Shown here: positions 24,509-32,693 of the stretch, piece after piece
Layout: each line of letters starts with the position of its first letter
Numbering within the stretch: position 1 is the stretch's first letter
Origin: Streptomyces chartreusis
GTDB taxonomy: Bacteria > Actinomycetota > Actinomycetes > Streptomycetales > Streptomycetaceae
Length of the DNA: 64,000 nucleotides
Reading direction: 5' to 3'
Assembly (NCBI RefSeq): GCF_008704715.1
Contig: NZ_CP023689.1
Span: 5,518,001-5,582,000, forward strand
Position numbers and translations under genes: made by a program
The notes under the pieces: generated by a model
Database searches by the model: none
Told to the model about the DNA's origin: nothing
Seen by the model: the letters and a program-made list of their open reading frames with translations, nothing else

Positions 24509-25300
24509 ATGGGACAACTGGTGCAGGTCAAGGGCGGCGAGGTCTGGGCGGACGACACCGGTGCGGACGGCGCCGGGCCGCCCGTGGTGCTGCTGCACTC
24601 GGGCGTCGGGGACTCCCGGATCTGGGATCCCGTCCTGCCCGGACTGGCCGCCGGGCATCACCGGGTGATCCGGTACGACGCCCGCGGCTTCGGGCGCTCC
24701 CCGGCACCCACGACCCCCTACGCCCAGGTGGACGACCTCCGTGGCGTCCTCGACCACTTCGACCTGCCCCGGGTGGTCCTGGCCGGCTCCAGCATGGGCG
24801 CCAGGACCGCCGTCGACCTGGCCCTGAGCGACCCCGGACGGGTGGCCGCCCTGGGCCTGTTCACGCCGGGCGTCGCCGGATACGAGGGCCTGGAGGTGCC
24901 CGAGGTCACCGAGGAGATCGGCCGGCTGGCCGGCGCCGGGGACCTCGACGGCCTGGTCGCGCTCGCGCTGCGGGTGTGGGGCGCGGCCGGCCCCGACCCC
25001 GACACGGAGGCCGAGGCCCGGCTGCGGGCGGCGATCCCGGCGTGGTTCACGACGTACGGCCATGAGATCGCGGGCGCCCCCGCCTTCGACCGGCTCGGTG
25101 AACTCGACCTGCCCTGCACGCTCCTCCTCGGCGAGCAGGACCAGCCCGAGGTGATCCGCTGCAACGAGGCGATGGCCGCCCGCATCCCCGGCTGCCGGCT
25201 GGTCCGGCACCCGGAGTGCGACCACTTCCCGACGCTGCGGGCGCCCTGGGACGTCGTCCGGCTGGTGATCGAGCTGTGCGAGCGGGTGCGGGCCGGCTGA
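24509..25300 (+). CDS. Alpha/beta hydrolase
   Basis: This 263-residue alpha/beta-hydrolase-fold protein has the oxyanion region VVLLHSGVGDSRIWDPVL (about 25-42), the nucleophile elbow AGSSMGAR (about 92-99), the acid in LLLGEQDQPEV and the His in HPECDHFPTLRAP. All three triad positions are therefore present. Length and motifs fit the 3-oxoadipate enol-lactonase/haloperoxidase-like branch. A hydrolytic step in the surrounding catabolic pathway is plausible. The ATG lies 62 bases after the aldehyde dehydrogenase and may be co-transcribed with it. It converges on the DDN-like gene with a 15-base gap. Confidence 0.87.
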   Translation: MGQLVQVKGGEVWADDTGADGAGPPVVLLHSGVGDSRIWDPVLPGLAAGHHRVIRYDARGFGRSPAPTTPYAQVDDLRGVLDHFDLPRVVLAGSSMGARTAVDLALSDPGRVAALGLFTPGVAGYEGLEVPEVTEEIGRLAGAGDLDGLVALALRVWGAAGPDPDTEAEARLRAAIPAWFTTYGHEIAGAPAFDRLGELDLPCTLLLGEQDQPEVIRCNEAMAARIPGCRLVRHPECDHFPTLRAPWDVVRLVIELCERVRAG

Positions 25301-25315
25301 CCGGCGCCGCGCGTG

Positions 25316-25711
25316 TCAGCCGGTGAGGTCCACCCGGACCGTCAGCAGATTCGTCCCGAGGGCCCGCACGGCCGTGCTGTTGAAGCGGGGCAGGCGGCGC
25401 AGCCGGGCGACCGGGTCGTCGTCGGGGAGCAGATGGGCCGTTCCGGTGTGCCAGCGGCCCTTTATCCGCACCCGCACCTTCGGATCGGCCTTGATGTTGC
25501 GGATGTACTGGGACCGGTCACCGAACTCCGACACCAGCCAGAAGGAGTCACCGACCCGGCTGCCGCCCACCGGCGTCTGCCGGGGCAGGCCCGAGACACG
25601 GCCGGTGGTCTCCAGGACCGTCTGGAGGGGGAGTCGGCGCAGCACAGGGTTGCCGACATGGCGCTGGAACGCGGTGGCGGCGCGGAACCTGAGCTCGGTG
25701 AGGCGGGACAT
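25316..25711 (-). CDS. DDN-like F420-dependent nitroreductase-family protein
   Basis: This 131-residue split-barrel protein is of the deazaflavin-dependent nitroreductase (DDN/Rv3547-like) family, with LETTGRVSGLPRQTPVGGSRVGDSFWLVSEFGDRSQYIRNIKADPKVRVRIKGRWHTGTAHLL in the family order (about 34-96). Such proteins bind F420 and reduce quinones or nitro compounds. Mycobacterial members are menaquinone reductases. The FO synthase gene needed for F420 lies 3.7 kb away. No operon partner is visible: both neighbours run the other way. Family call firm, substrate unknown. Confidence 0.87.
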   Translation of the reverse strand: MSRLTELRFRAATAFQRHVGNPVLRRLPLQTVLETTGRVSGLPRQTPVGGSRVGDSFWLVSEFGDRSQYIRNIKADPKVRVRIKGRWHTGTAHLLPDDDPVARLRRLPRFNSTAVRALGTNLLTVRVDLTG

Positions 25712-25811
25712 GCCTGTGGGTCTCCTGTCTTCTGCCGGGTACGGGGGCGCGGCGGTCGAACTGTTGCTTCAATGGTCGCCCACGCGGCGTGACGAGAGCG
25801 GGTGGCTTCCG

Positions 25812-26666
25812 ATGCGGGTCGTGACCTGGAACCTGTGGTGGCGCTTCGGGCCCTGGGAGACACGGCAGAAGGCCATCCTGACCGAGCTGCGCGAGCTGCG
25901 CCCCGACGTCGTGGGCCTCCAGGAGGTGTGGGCGGCCGGCGGCGACAACCAGGCCGAGTGGCTGGCCGGCGAGCTCGGCATGCACTGGGTGTGGGCCCCC
26001 TCGCCCGCCCCCGAGCGCTGGCGCCGGCGCATCGGCGACCCCACGGTCGACATCGGCAACGCCGTGCTGAGCCGCTGGCCGGTGACCGACCGGCGCACGC
26101 TGCGGCTGCCCGCCCCCGCCGACGTCGACGACGGCCGCCTGGCCCTCTTCACCCGCCTCGCCGCCCCCTCGTACGACATCCGCTTCTTCACCACCCACCT
26201 CACGTCCGCCCCGGACGGCTCGGCCGTGCGCTGCGGCCAGGCCACCGCCCTCGCCGAGTTCATCGCCGAGAACGGGATCGACACCCCTTTTCCGACGATC
26301 GTCACCGGCGACTTCAACGCCTTGCCGGACTCCGACGAGATCCGGCTCTTCGGCGGCCACCGCGCCGCCCCGGCCGGGCCCGGGCAGGTCTTCGTCGACG
26401 CCTGGCGGTACGCCGGCCCGGCCGCCCCCGCTCTCACCTGGGACCGCGCCAACGCCCATGTCCCGGACGGCCCGGGGCCGGGCGGCCGGATCGACTACAT
26501 ACACGTCGGCCCGCCCGGTCCGGGCGGACTCGGCCGCGTACGCGCCGTGCGTCGCGCGGGAGACGGCCCGGTCGACGGCACCTGGCCGTCCGACCACGCG
26601 GCCGTGGTCGCCGACCTGGAGGACACCCCGACGGACCGAGGGCCGGGTCACCGCCCGGCACGGTGA
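25812..26666 (+). CDS. Endonuclease/exonuclease/phosphatase (EEP) family protein
   Basis: This 284-residue DNase I-like fold protein shows the motifs in order: RVVTWNLWW (2-10), LQEVW with the metal Glu (about 37-41), GNAVLSRWPV (about 79-88), THLTS (about 136-140), GDFNALPDSDEI (about 173-184), IDYIHV and a final SDHAAVVADL with the catalytic Asp-His. It may act on nucleic acid, phosphoinositide-like lipid or another phosphodiester. No signal peptide is seen, so it is probably cytoplasmic. It shares a short gap with the divergent DDN-like gene. Family secure, substrate open. Confidence 0.87.
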   Translation: MRVVTWNLWWRFGPWETRQKAILTELRELRPDVVGLQEVWAAGGDNQAEWLAGELGMHWVWAPSPAPERWRRRIGDPTVDIGNAVLSRWPVTDRRTLRLPAPADVDDGRLALFTRLAAPSYDIRFFTTHLTSAPDGSAVRCGQATALAEFIAENGIDTPFPTIVTGDFNALPDSDEIRLFGGHRAAPAGPGQVFVDAWRYAGPAAPALTWDRANAHVPDGPGPGGRIDYIHVGPPGPGGLGRVRAVRRAGDGPVDGTWPSDHAAVVADLEDTPTDRGPGHRPAR

Positions 26667-26693
26667 GCCGGCCCGAGCGGTGACCCCCGCAGG

Positions 26694-28214
26694 CTACGAA
26701 CGGCCCAGGAAGATCGGGTTGGTGAAGGCCGCGAGGGCTCCCGGCAGGGGGCCCACGGCCGCCTCGTGGCGCAGTTCGGCGCGGACATAGGCCGCGTACG
26801 AAGGGGTCGTACGCCACTCCACGACGCCCGAGCCGGTCACCGGCAGCGGATCGCTGGTGAACAGGACGCCCTGGTCCGTGACGAGGCGGACCGTGCAGCG
26901 GGGAGCGCCCGAGACCTCCAGACGGACCGTGACCGGGGTGTCCATGCCGACCTCCAACCGCTCGCCGATGCCCGCTTGTTCGGCGCGCCCGCCCGAGGCC
27001 GTGAAGGCGAGGGAGACGTTCTTGGACTCGGCGACGTAGGAGCGGCCCGCGCGGATGCCCTCCTGGATCGCCTCGCGGGTGAGGTCGTCGGCGAGGACCA
27101 CCGTCTGCGGGGAGCCGACCGGGTCCGGGCTGCGGTGGGCGTCGCTGTTGCCCATCGCCGGGATCCAGCCGCGGCCCTTGTCGCGCACGGATGCCACCAG
27201 CGTGCCGTCCCAGTCCGCCAGCGCCACCTCGTCGTCCGGCGTCCACGGGCCGTTCCAGACCTCGACCGCGTCCGCCTCGTCGAAGCCGAACTTCCAGTTG
27301 CAGCCGACACAGGTGGCGTGCGGGTGGGCGGGCACGACCAGGCCGCCGGCGCGGCGGATCTGGCGGGCGAACCTGCCGAAGCGGTTGTCGCGCGCCCGGT
27401 AGCGCCAGTCGATGAACGTCCCCGGCTCGACGCCGAGCGCCAGCACATGGCCGTTGCGCGTCGTGACCTCCTCGCCCAGCATCACCAGCAGGTCGTCGCC
27501 GGCCTCGTCGGCCCAGTGCGGGTGCGCCGAGTGCGTGTTGTGGTCCGAGCTGTTGATGAAGTCCAGGCCCGCCTCGCGGGCCAGCGCGGCGATCTCCGCG
27601 GGGGTGCGGCGGCCGTCCGAGTACCAGGAGTGCAGATGGCAGTCGCCCCGGTACCAGGCGCGGCCCCGGCCCTTGGCCCGCTCCGGCGGGTAGGCCGGTT
27701 CCACGGCCTCGGCCTGCTCGCCGTACGTCAGGGTGATCGTGACCTCGTAGTCGAGGCCCTGCGGCGCCACCGTGTACGGGCCGAGCACGATGTGCCAGGT
27801 GCCCTCGCGCACCGGCCCCGGGATGTAGCCCGGCGTCGCGTCGTCGGCGCGGATGAAGAACTCCGTGCGGGCGCCGCCGGACCAGCCGCGGAAGCCCTTG
27901 CCGCCGAGCTCGGTGCCGCGGTGGTCGAAGATGCCGATGTCGAGGGCGTTGCCCGGGGTGCCGGCCGGCACGGACGGCTTGTCGTAGGTGTACGCGACCT
28001 TGATCTCCCGTATGCCGTCCGGGATCTCCAGGGGCAGATAGGCGAAATCGGGGCCGCCGGCGGGCAGCGTGCCGCGTACCGTCCGGGTCTCGGTGTTCTC
28101 GGCCGCTTCGGCGGGGCCGCGAGAGAAGCTCACGCTTCCCAACGTAAGCGCGGCCGCCGCACCCGTCACGAACAATGCGCGTCTTCCCAGGCCGCCGTGG
28201 TCGTCCTCGCACAT
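26694..28214 (-). CDS. CehA/McbA-like PHP-domain metallohydrolase, Tat-exported
   Basis: This 506-residue protein has an N-terminal twin-arginine signal (GLGRRALFVTGAAAALTLGSVSF, about 8-30), so it is probably folded before export. A beta-rich region (about 40-170) is followed by the PHP phosphoesterase core: CHLHSWYSDGRRTPAEIAALAREAGLDFINSSDHNTH (about 191-227), VPAHPHATC and GNSDAHRSPDP (about 337-347). CehA/McbA enzymes of this fold hydrolyse esters and phosphodiesters extracellularly. ATG 28214 follows GGGGAG. The longer frame start at 28307 would bury the signal peptide. The C-terminal 120 residues form an extra beta domain. Confidence 0.85.
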   Translation of the reverse strand: MCEDDHGGLGRRALFVTGAAAALTLGSVSFSRGPAEAAENTETRTVRGTLPAGGPDFAYLPLEIPDGIREIKVAYTYDKPSVPAGTPGNALDIGIFDHRGTELGGKGFRGWSGGARTEFFIRADDATPGYIPGPVREGTWHIVLGPYTVAPQGLDYEVTITLTYGEQAEAVEPAYPPERAKGRGRAWYRGDCHLHSWYSDGRRTPAEIAALAREAGLDFINSSDHNTHSAHPHWADEAGDDLLVMLGEEVTTRNGHVLALGVEPGTFIDWRYRARDNRFGRFARQIRRAGGLVVPAHPHATCVGCNWKFGFDEADAVEVWNGPWTPDDEVALADWDGTLVASVRDKGRGWIPAMGNSDAHRSPDPVGSPQTVVLADDLTREAIQEGIRAGRSYVAESKNVSLAFTASGGRAEQAGIGERLEVGMDTPVTVRLEVSGAPRCTVRLVTDQGVLFTSDPLPVTGSGVVEWRTTPSYAAYVRAELRHEAAVGPLPGALAAFTNPIFLGRS

Positions 28215-28318
28215 GCTGCTGCTCCCCAGGTCGTCGTGAATGACAGGGCGTGGTGGTGCAGGGGTGGTACGTGCAACCCTCGTATTCAGCCGTGAACTGT
28301 CGGGCAAGGGAAGGGAAT

Positions 28319-28377
28319 CGTCAGCCGATGGTCAGCTGACGAAGCTGCGGAGAGGCGATTTTAGGCCGACCGGTCGG
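28319..28377. promoter_or_regulatory. Two palindromes upstream of the luciferase-like gene at 28416
   Basis: CGTCAGC (28319-28325) and GCTGACG (28335-28341) form a 7-bp inverted repeat with a 9-base centre, and CCGACCGGTCGG (28366-28377) is a 12-bp palindrome 38 bases before the ATG. Neither has the 15-bp architecture of the catabolic operator. The second looks like a separate TetR-type site. Confidence 0.45.
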
Positions 28378-28415
28378 TATGGACATTGCGACTTCGGCGC
28401 GGTACAGATGCACCC

Positions 28416-29264
28416 ATGCGTATCTCCGCCACGATCTTCCTCACCGACGAGACCATCGCCCCCGTCCGGCTCGCCCGTGAGCTGGAGCAGCGGGGGTTCG
28501 CCGGGCTGTATCTGCCCGAGCACACCCACATCCCGGTCGACCGGACCACGCCGTACCCGGCGGGCGGCGAGCTGCCGCCCGAGTACGGCCGCACCCTCGA
28601 CCCCTTCGTCGCGCTCGGCCAGGCCGCCGCGGTGACCGAACGGCTGGGCCTCGGCACCGGCATCACCCTGGTCGCCCAGCACGACCCGATCGACCTGGCC
28701 AAGCAGATCGCGACCCTGGACCACCTGTCGGGCGGGCGGTTCACCCTCGGCCTCGGCTTCGGCTGGAACGTGGAGGAGGCCGCCGACCACGGCGTCGAGT
28801 GGGCCACGCGCCGCGAACTCGTCCGTGACCGGATGGCCCTGATGCGGGCCCTGTGGGCCGACGAACCCGTCGCGTACGAGGGGGAGTTCGGGTCGGTGAG
28901 CGCCAGTTTCGCCTGCCCCAAACCCGTACAGAAGCCGCGCGCACCGAAGGTCAACGGCCCCCGCACGCTCATCGGCGGCGCGGCCGGGCCGAAGCTGTTC
29001 ACGCACATCAGCGAGTACGCCGACGGATGGATGCCGATCGGCGGCCGCGGACTGTCCGAAACTCTCCCCCGGCTGCGCACCGTCTGGACCGACGCCGGCC
29101 GCGACCCCGACACGCTCCAGGTCGTGCCCTACGCCGTGTTCCCCAGCCCCGGCAAGCTCACCCACTACGCCGAGTTGGGCATCGAGGAGGTAGTCGTGCA
29201 GCTGCCGCCGGCAGGGGAGACGGAGGTTCTTCGGGTGCTGGACGAGTATGCCCAGTACCTCTAG
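28416..29264 (+). CDS. F420-dependent luciferase-like oxidoreductase (TIGR03619-type)
   Basis: This 282-residue LLM-family TIM barrel has LARELEQRGFAGLYLPEHTHIPVDRTTPYP (about 16-45), LGLGTGITLVAQHDPIDLAKQIATLDHLSGGRFTLGLGFGWNVEEAADHGVEW (about 77-129) and IGGAAGPKLFTHISEYADGWMPIGG near the end. These match the F420-binding subgroup, and the FO synthase gene follows 132 bases downstream on the same strand, which supports F420 use. The ATG has no strong Shine-Dalgarno, and an alternative start at 28386 adds ten Arg-rich residues. Hydride transfer to an unsaturated or keto substrate is the general reaction. The particular substrate is unknown. Confidence 0.85.
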   Translation: MRISATIFLTDETIAPVRLARELEQRGFAGLYLPEHTHIPVDRTTPYPAGGELPPEYGRTLDPFVALGQAAAVTERLGLGTGITLVAQHDPIDLAKQIATLDHLSGGRFTLGLGFGWNVEEAADHGVEWATRRELVRDRMALMRALWADEPVAYEGEFGSVSASFACPKPVQKPRAPKVNGPRTLIGGAAGPKLFTHISEYADGWMPIGGRGLSETLPRLRTVWTDAGRDPDTLQVVPYAVFPSPGKLTHYAELGIEEVVVQLPPAGETEVLRVLDEYAQYL

Positions 29265-29283
29265 GGGGGCGGGCGGGCAACGG

Positions 29284-29316
29284 CCCCAGGGGCGCGGGGA
29301 ACTGCGCGACCAGCCA
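29284..29316 (-). repeat. Interspersed GC-rich repeat, copy 2 (inverted)
   Basis: This is the reverse complement of the elements at 21187 and 53293: CAGGGGCGCGGGGAACTGCG and then CGACCAGCCA. It lies between the luciferase-like gene and FO synthase. The hairpin arm is shortened here (GCCCC-A-GGGGC). Confidence 0.65.
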
Positions 29317-29396
29317 CAACGCACCCGCACCCGGCAACGCACAGCACCATCCCGAACCCTCCCCGACCCCGCAAATCTCGAACGTATGCTCAAAGA

Positions 29397-31982
29397 ATGA
29401 CGACTCCCGCGACCCCTGGAACCGGCCCGACCGAGAACTCCCTGCGTCGCGCCCTCAAACGCGCCCGGGACGGCGTCGCGCTCGACGTCTCCGAGGCGGC
29501 CGTACTGCTCCAGGCCCGCGGCGAGGCCCTCGACGACCTCGCCGCGTCCGCCGCCCGGGTGCGTGACGCGGGCCTCGCGGCGGCCGGCCGCCCCGGCGTG
29601 ATCACGTACTCCAAGAGCGTCTTCATCCCCCTCACCCGGCTGTGCCGGGACAAGTGCCACTACTGCACCTTCGTCACCGTCCCCGGCAAGCTCCGCCGCG
29701 CGGGCCACGGGATGTTCATGTCCCCCGACGAGGTCCTCGACATCGCCCGCAAGGGCGCGGCCCTCGGCTGCAAGGAAGCCCTCATCACCCTCGGCGACAA
29801 GCCGGAGGACCGCTGGCCCGAGGCCCGCGAGTGGCTGGACGCGCACGGCTACGACGACACCATCGCCTACGTCCGCGCCATCTCCATCCGCATCCTGGAG
29901 GAGACGGGCCTGCTCCCGCACCTCAACCCGGGCGTCATGACGTGGACCGACTTCCAGCGCCTCAAGCCCGTCGCCCCGTCGATGGGCATGATGCTGGAGA
30001 CGACCGCCACCCGCCTGTGGTCCGAGCCCGGCGGCCCGCACCACGGCTCCCCGGACAAGGAACCCGCCGTCCGGCTGCGCGTCCTTCAGGACGCCGGCCG
30101 GTCCTCGGTCCCCTTCACCTCCGGGATCCTCATCGGCATCGGCGAGACGTACGAGGAGCGCGCCGAGTCCCTCTTCGCGCTGCGCCGGACCTCGCGGTCG
30201 TACCACGGCATCCAGGAACTGATCATCCAGAACTTCCGCGCCAAGCCGGACACCGCGATGCGCGGCATGCCGGACGCCGAGCTGGACGAACTGGTCGCGG
30301 CGGTCGCGGTGGCCCGGATCGTCATGGGCCCGGCCGGCAACATCCAGGCCCCGCCCAACCTCGTCGAGGGCGAGTACGCCCGCCTCATCGCGGCCGGCAT
30401 CGACGACTGGGGCGGCGTCTCCCCGCTCACGATCGACCACGTCAACCCCGAACGCCCCTGGCCGCAGATCGAGGAGCTGACCCGGCAGTCGGCGGACGCC
30501 GGCTTCGAGCTGCGCGAACGGCTGTGCGTCTACCCCGAGTTCGTGCAGCGCGGCGAGCCCTGGATGGACCCCCGGCTGCTGCCGCACGTACGAGCGCTCG
30601 CCGACCCCGGGACCGGCCTCGCCCGCCCCGACGCCGTGGTCGAGGGCCATCCGTGGCAGGAGCCCGAGGAGGCGTTCGTCTCCTCCGGCCGCACCGACCT
30701 GCACACCACCATCGACACCGAGGGCCGCACGTCCGACCGCCGCGACGACTTCGACGAGGTGTACGGCGACTGGGGCGCCCTGCGCGAGGCCGCCGCACCC
30801 GGCATGGTCCCCGAGCGCATCGACACCGACGTCCGCCAGGCGCTGCGGGTCGCCGCCGACGACCCGACCCGGCTGACCGACGACGAGGCATTGGCGCTGC
30901 TGCACGCCGACGGCCCGGCGCTGGACGCGCTCACCCGGATCGCCGACGACGTCCGCAGGTCGGTCGTCGGCGACGACGTGACGTACATCGTCACGCGGAA
31001 CATCAACTTCACCAACGTCTGCTACACCGGCTGCCGCTTCTGCGCCTTCGCACAGCGCAGGACGGACGCCGACGCCTACACCCTCTCCCTGGACCAGGTC
31101 GCCGACCGCGCCCAGCAGGCGTGGGAGGTGGGCGCGGTCGAGGTGTGCATGCAGGGCGGCATCCACCCGGACCTGCCCGGCACGGCGTACTTCGACATCG
31201 CCAGGGCGGTGAAGGAGCGGGTGCCCGGCATGCATGTGCACGCCTTCTCGCCGATGGAGGTCGTCAACGGCGCCACCCGCACCGGCATGTCCATCCGCGA
31301 GTGGCTCACCGCCGCCAAGGAGGCGGGCCTGGACTCCATCCCCGGCACCGCCGCCGAGATCCTCGACGACGAGGTCCGCTGGGTCCTCACCAAGGGCAAG
31401 CTGCCCACGGCGACCTGGATCGAGGTCGTCACGACGGCACACGAGCTCGGCATCCGCTCCAGCTCGACGATGATGTACGGCCATGTCGACCAGCCCCGGC
31501 ACTGGCTCGGCCACCTGCGCACCCTGGCCGGCATCCAGCAGCGCACCGGCGGTTTCACGGAGTTCGTGACCCTGCCGTTCATCCACACCAACGCACCCGT
31601 GTACCTCGCCGGCATCGCCCGCCCCGGCCCCACGATCCGCGACAACCGGGCGGTCACCGCCATGGCCCGGCTGCTCCTGCACCCGCACATCCCCAACATC
31701 CAGACCAGCTGGGTCAAGCTCGGTACCGAGGGCGCGGCCGAGATGCTCCGCTCCGGCGCCAACGACCTCGGCGGCACGCTGATGGAGGAGACGATCTCGC
31801 GGATGGCGGGTTCGTCGTACGGCTCCTACAAGTCGGTCCGTGACCTGGTGGCCGTCGCCGAGGCGGCGGGCCGCCCCGCAAGGCCGCGTACGACCCTGTA
31901 CGGCGAGGTGTCCGAGGAGCGCCGGCGGGCGGCCGCGGCCTCGGACGGCCACCTGCCCGAGCTGCTGCCGGTACTGGACTGA
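29397..31982 (+). CDS. fbiC: Bifunctional FO synthase (CofG-CofH fusion) for coenzyme F420
   Basis: This 861-residue protein carries two radical-SAM domains and makes 8-hydroxy-5-deazaflavin (FO) from tyrosine and the flavin precursor 5-amino-6-ribitylamino-uracil. The first [4Fe-4S] motif is CRDKCHYC (Cys83, 87, 90), the CofG part. The second is CYTGCRFC (Cys542, 546, 549), the CofH part. Length and fusion order match actinobacterial FbiC. It is probably the only FO synthase of the cell and serves all F420 enzymes, including the LLM and DDN-like proteins nearby. The ATG at 29397 follows an AT-richer stretch, and a 9-base-loop hairpin follows the stop. Confidence 0.96.
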   Translation: MTTPATPGTGPTENSLRRALKRARDGVALDVSEAAVLLQARGEALDDLAASAARVRDAGLAAAGRPGVITYSKSVFIPLTRLCRDKCHYCTFVTVPGKLRRAGHGMFMSPDEVLDIARKGAALGCKEALITLGDKPEDRWPEAREWLDAHGYDDTIAYVRAISIRILEETGLLPHLNPGVMTWTDFQRLKPVAPSMGMMLETTATRLWSEPGGPHHGSPDKEPAVRLRVLQDAGRSSVPFTSGILIGIGETYEERAESLFALRRTSRSYHGIQELIIQNFRAKPDTAMRGMPDAELDELVAAVAVARIVMGPAGNIQAPPNLVEGEYARLIAAGIDDWGGVSPLTIDHVNPERPWPQIEELTRQSADAGFELRERLCVYPEFVQRGEPWMDPRLLPHVRALADPGTGLARPDAVVEGHPWQEPEEAFVSSGRTDLHTTIDTEGRTSDRRDDFDEVYGDWGALREAAAPGMVPERIDTDVRQALRVAADDPTRLTDDEALALLHADGPALDALTRIADDVRRSVVGDDVTYIVTRNINFTNVCYTGCRFCAFAQRRTDADAYTLSLDQVADRAQQAWEVGAVEVCMQGGIHPDLPGTAYFDIARAVKERVPGMHVHAFSPMEVVNGATRTGMSIREWLTAAKEAGLDSIPGTAAEILDDEVRWVLTKGKLPTATWIEVVTTAHELGIRSSSTMMYGHVDQPRHWLGHLRTLAGIQQRTGGFTEFVTLPFIHTNAPVYLAGIARPGPTIRDNRAVTAMARLLLHPHIPNIQTSWVKLGTEGAAEMLRSGANDLGGTLMEETISRMAGSSYGSYKSVRDLVAVAEAAGRPARPRTTLYGEVSEERRRAAAASDGHLPELLPVLD

Positions 31983-31995
31983 CGAAGAGCCCACC

Positions 31996-32026
31996 GCGGG
32001 GGTCGGTACGATGATCCGACCCCCGC
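31996..32026 (+). terminator. Hairpin terminator after FO synthase
   Basis: GCGGGGGTCGG (31996-32006) pairs perfectly with CCGACCCCCGC (32016-32026) around a 9-base loop, 14 bases past the fbiC stop. Confidence 0.75.
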
Positions 32027-32059
32027 TGGAGGGGTGCCTTAGCTGAGGAGATGCGTGCC

Positions 32060-32611
32060 GTGCCTGCTCCCAAGGTATGGGTGACCGGTCTGACGGTGGG
32101 AGCGATAGCCGCCGTCACCGCCCTCGCCGTGCAGGCAGAGAAGGGGCCGCACCCCACGGCCGCGAAGGCCCGCCCGAGCGCGTCGGCGGCGGCGGGCGCG
32201 AGTCCCGCACCGACGAAGTCCCCCGCGCCGGCGGTCGTGCCGGACAGCTCCGGCACGGGCCGCCGGGTCGTCTACTCCCTGGGGAAGAAGCGGGTCTGGC
32301 TGGTCGACGCGAGCGACGCGTCCCGCCGTACCTTCGCCGTCTGGCCGGGCACGGTGAGCCCGGACCCCGGCAGCTACGCGGTGTCGTCCCGCAGCATGGC
32401 CACCACCGGCTCGGACGGCGTGCAGATCGAGAACATCATCTACTTCGCCGCGAAGTCCGGCATCTCCATCGCCTTCTCCAACGCCGTCGACGGCTCCTCG
32501 CCCCCGCCCGCCGGCGACAAGCAGACCGGCGGCATCCGGATGCGCGCGGCCGACGGCGCGGCGCTGTGGAAGTTCGGCGAGGCGGGTACGTCGGTGGTCG
32601 TGGTGAAGTAA
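32060..32611 (+). CDS. Exported protein with a degenerate L,D-transpeptidase (YkuD-like) domain
   Basis: Starting at GTG 32060, behind GAGGAG with 9 bases' spacing, the product has 183 residues. It has one N-terminal hydrophobic segment (about 5-25) and a Pro/Ala/Ser linker to residue 70. The rest reads like a YkuD fold: RRVVYSLGKKRVWLVDAS opens it and TGGIRMRAADGAALWKFGEAGTSVVVV closes it. That closing segment aligns with the S-H-G-C-x-R-M motif of L,D-transpeptidases, but Cys is Gly and the upstream catalytic His is also missing. I infer an inactive, possibly peptidoglycan-binding relative. The assignment rests on motif likeness only. Confidence 0.6.
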   Translation: MPAPKVWVTGLTVGAIAAVTALAVQAEKGPHPTAAKARPSASAAAGASPAPTKSPAPAVVPDSSGTGRRVVYSLGKKRVWLVDASDASRRTFAVWPGTVSPDPGSYAVSSRSMATTGSDGVQIENIIYFAAKSGISIAFSNAVDGSSPPPAGDKQTGGIRMRAADGAALWKFGEAGTSVVVVK

Positions 32612-32693
32612 CCGTCCGCTGCATCCTTCGATGTACGGCAGGTTCCCCTTCGCTCATGACGATCCGGGGAGATACCGCCGAGACGATGAGGGC

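Noticed and set aside
28331..28340. GTCAGCTGAC as an eighth copy of the regulon operator
   Set aside because: The half-sites face the other way and the spacing differs from the CTGAC-N5-GTCAG pattern.
28332..31994. A 1220-codon open frame on the minus strand
   Set aside because: It is antisense to FO synthase and the LLM gene. The product has no recognisable domain and follows third-codon GC bias of the real genes.
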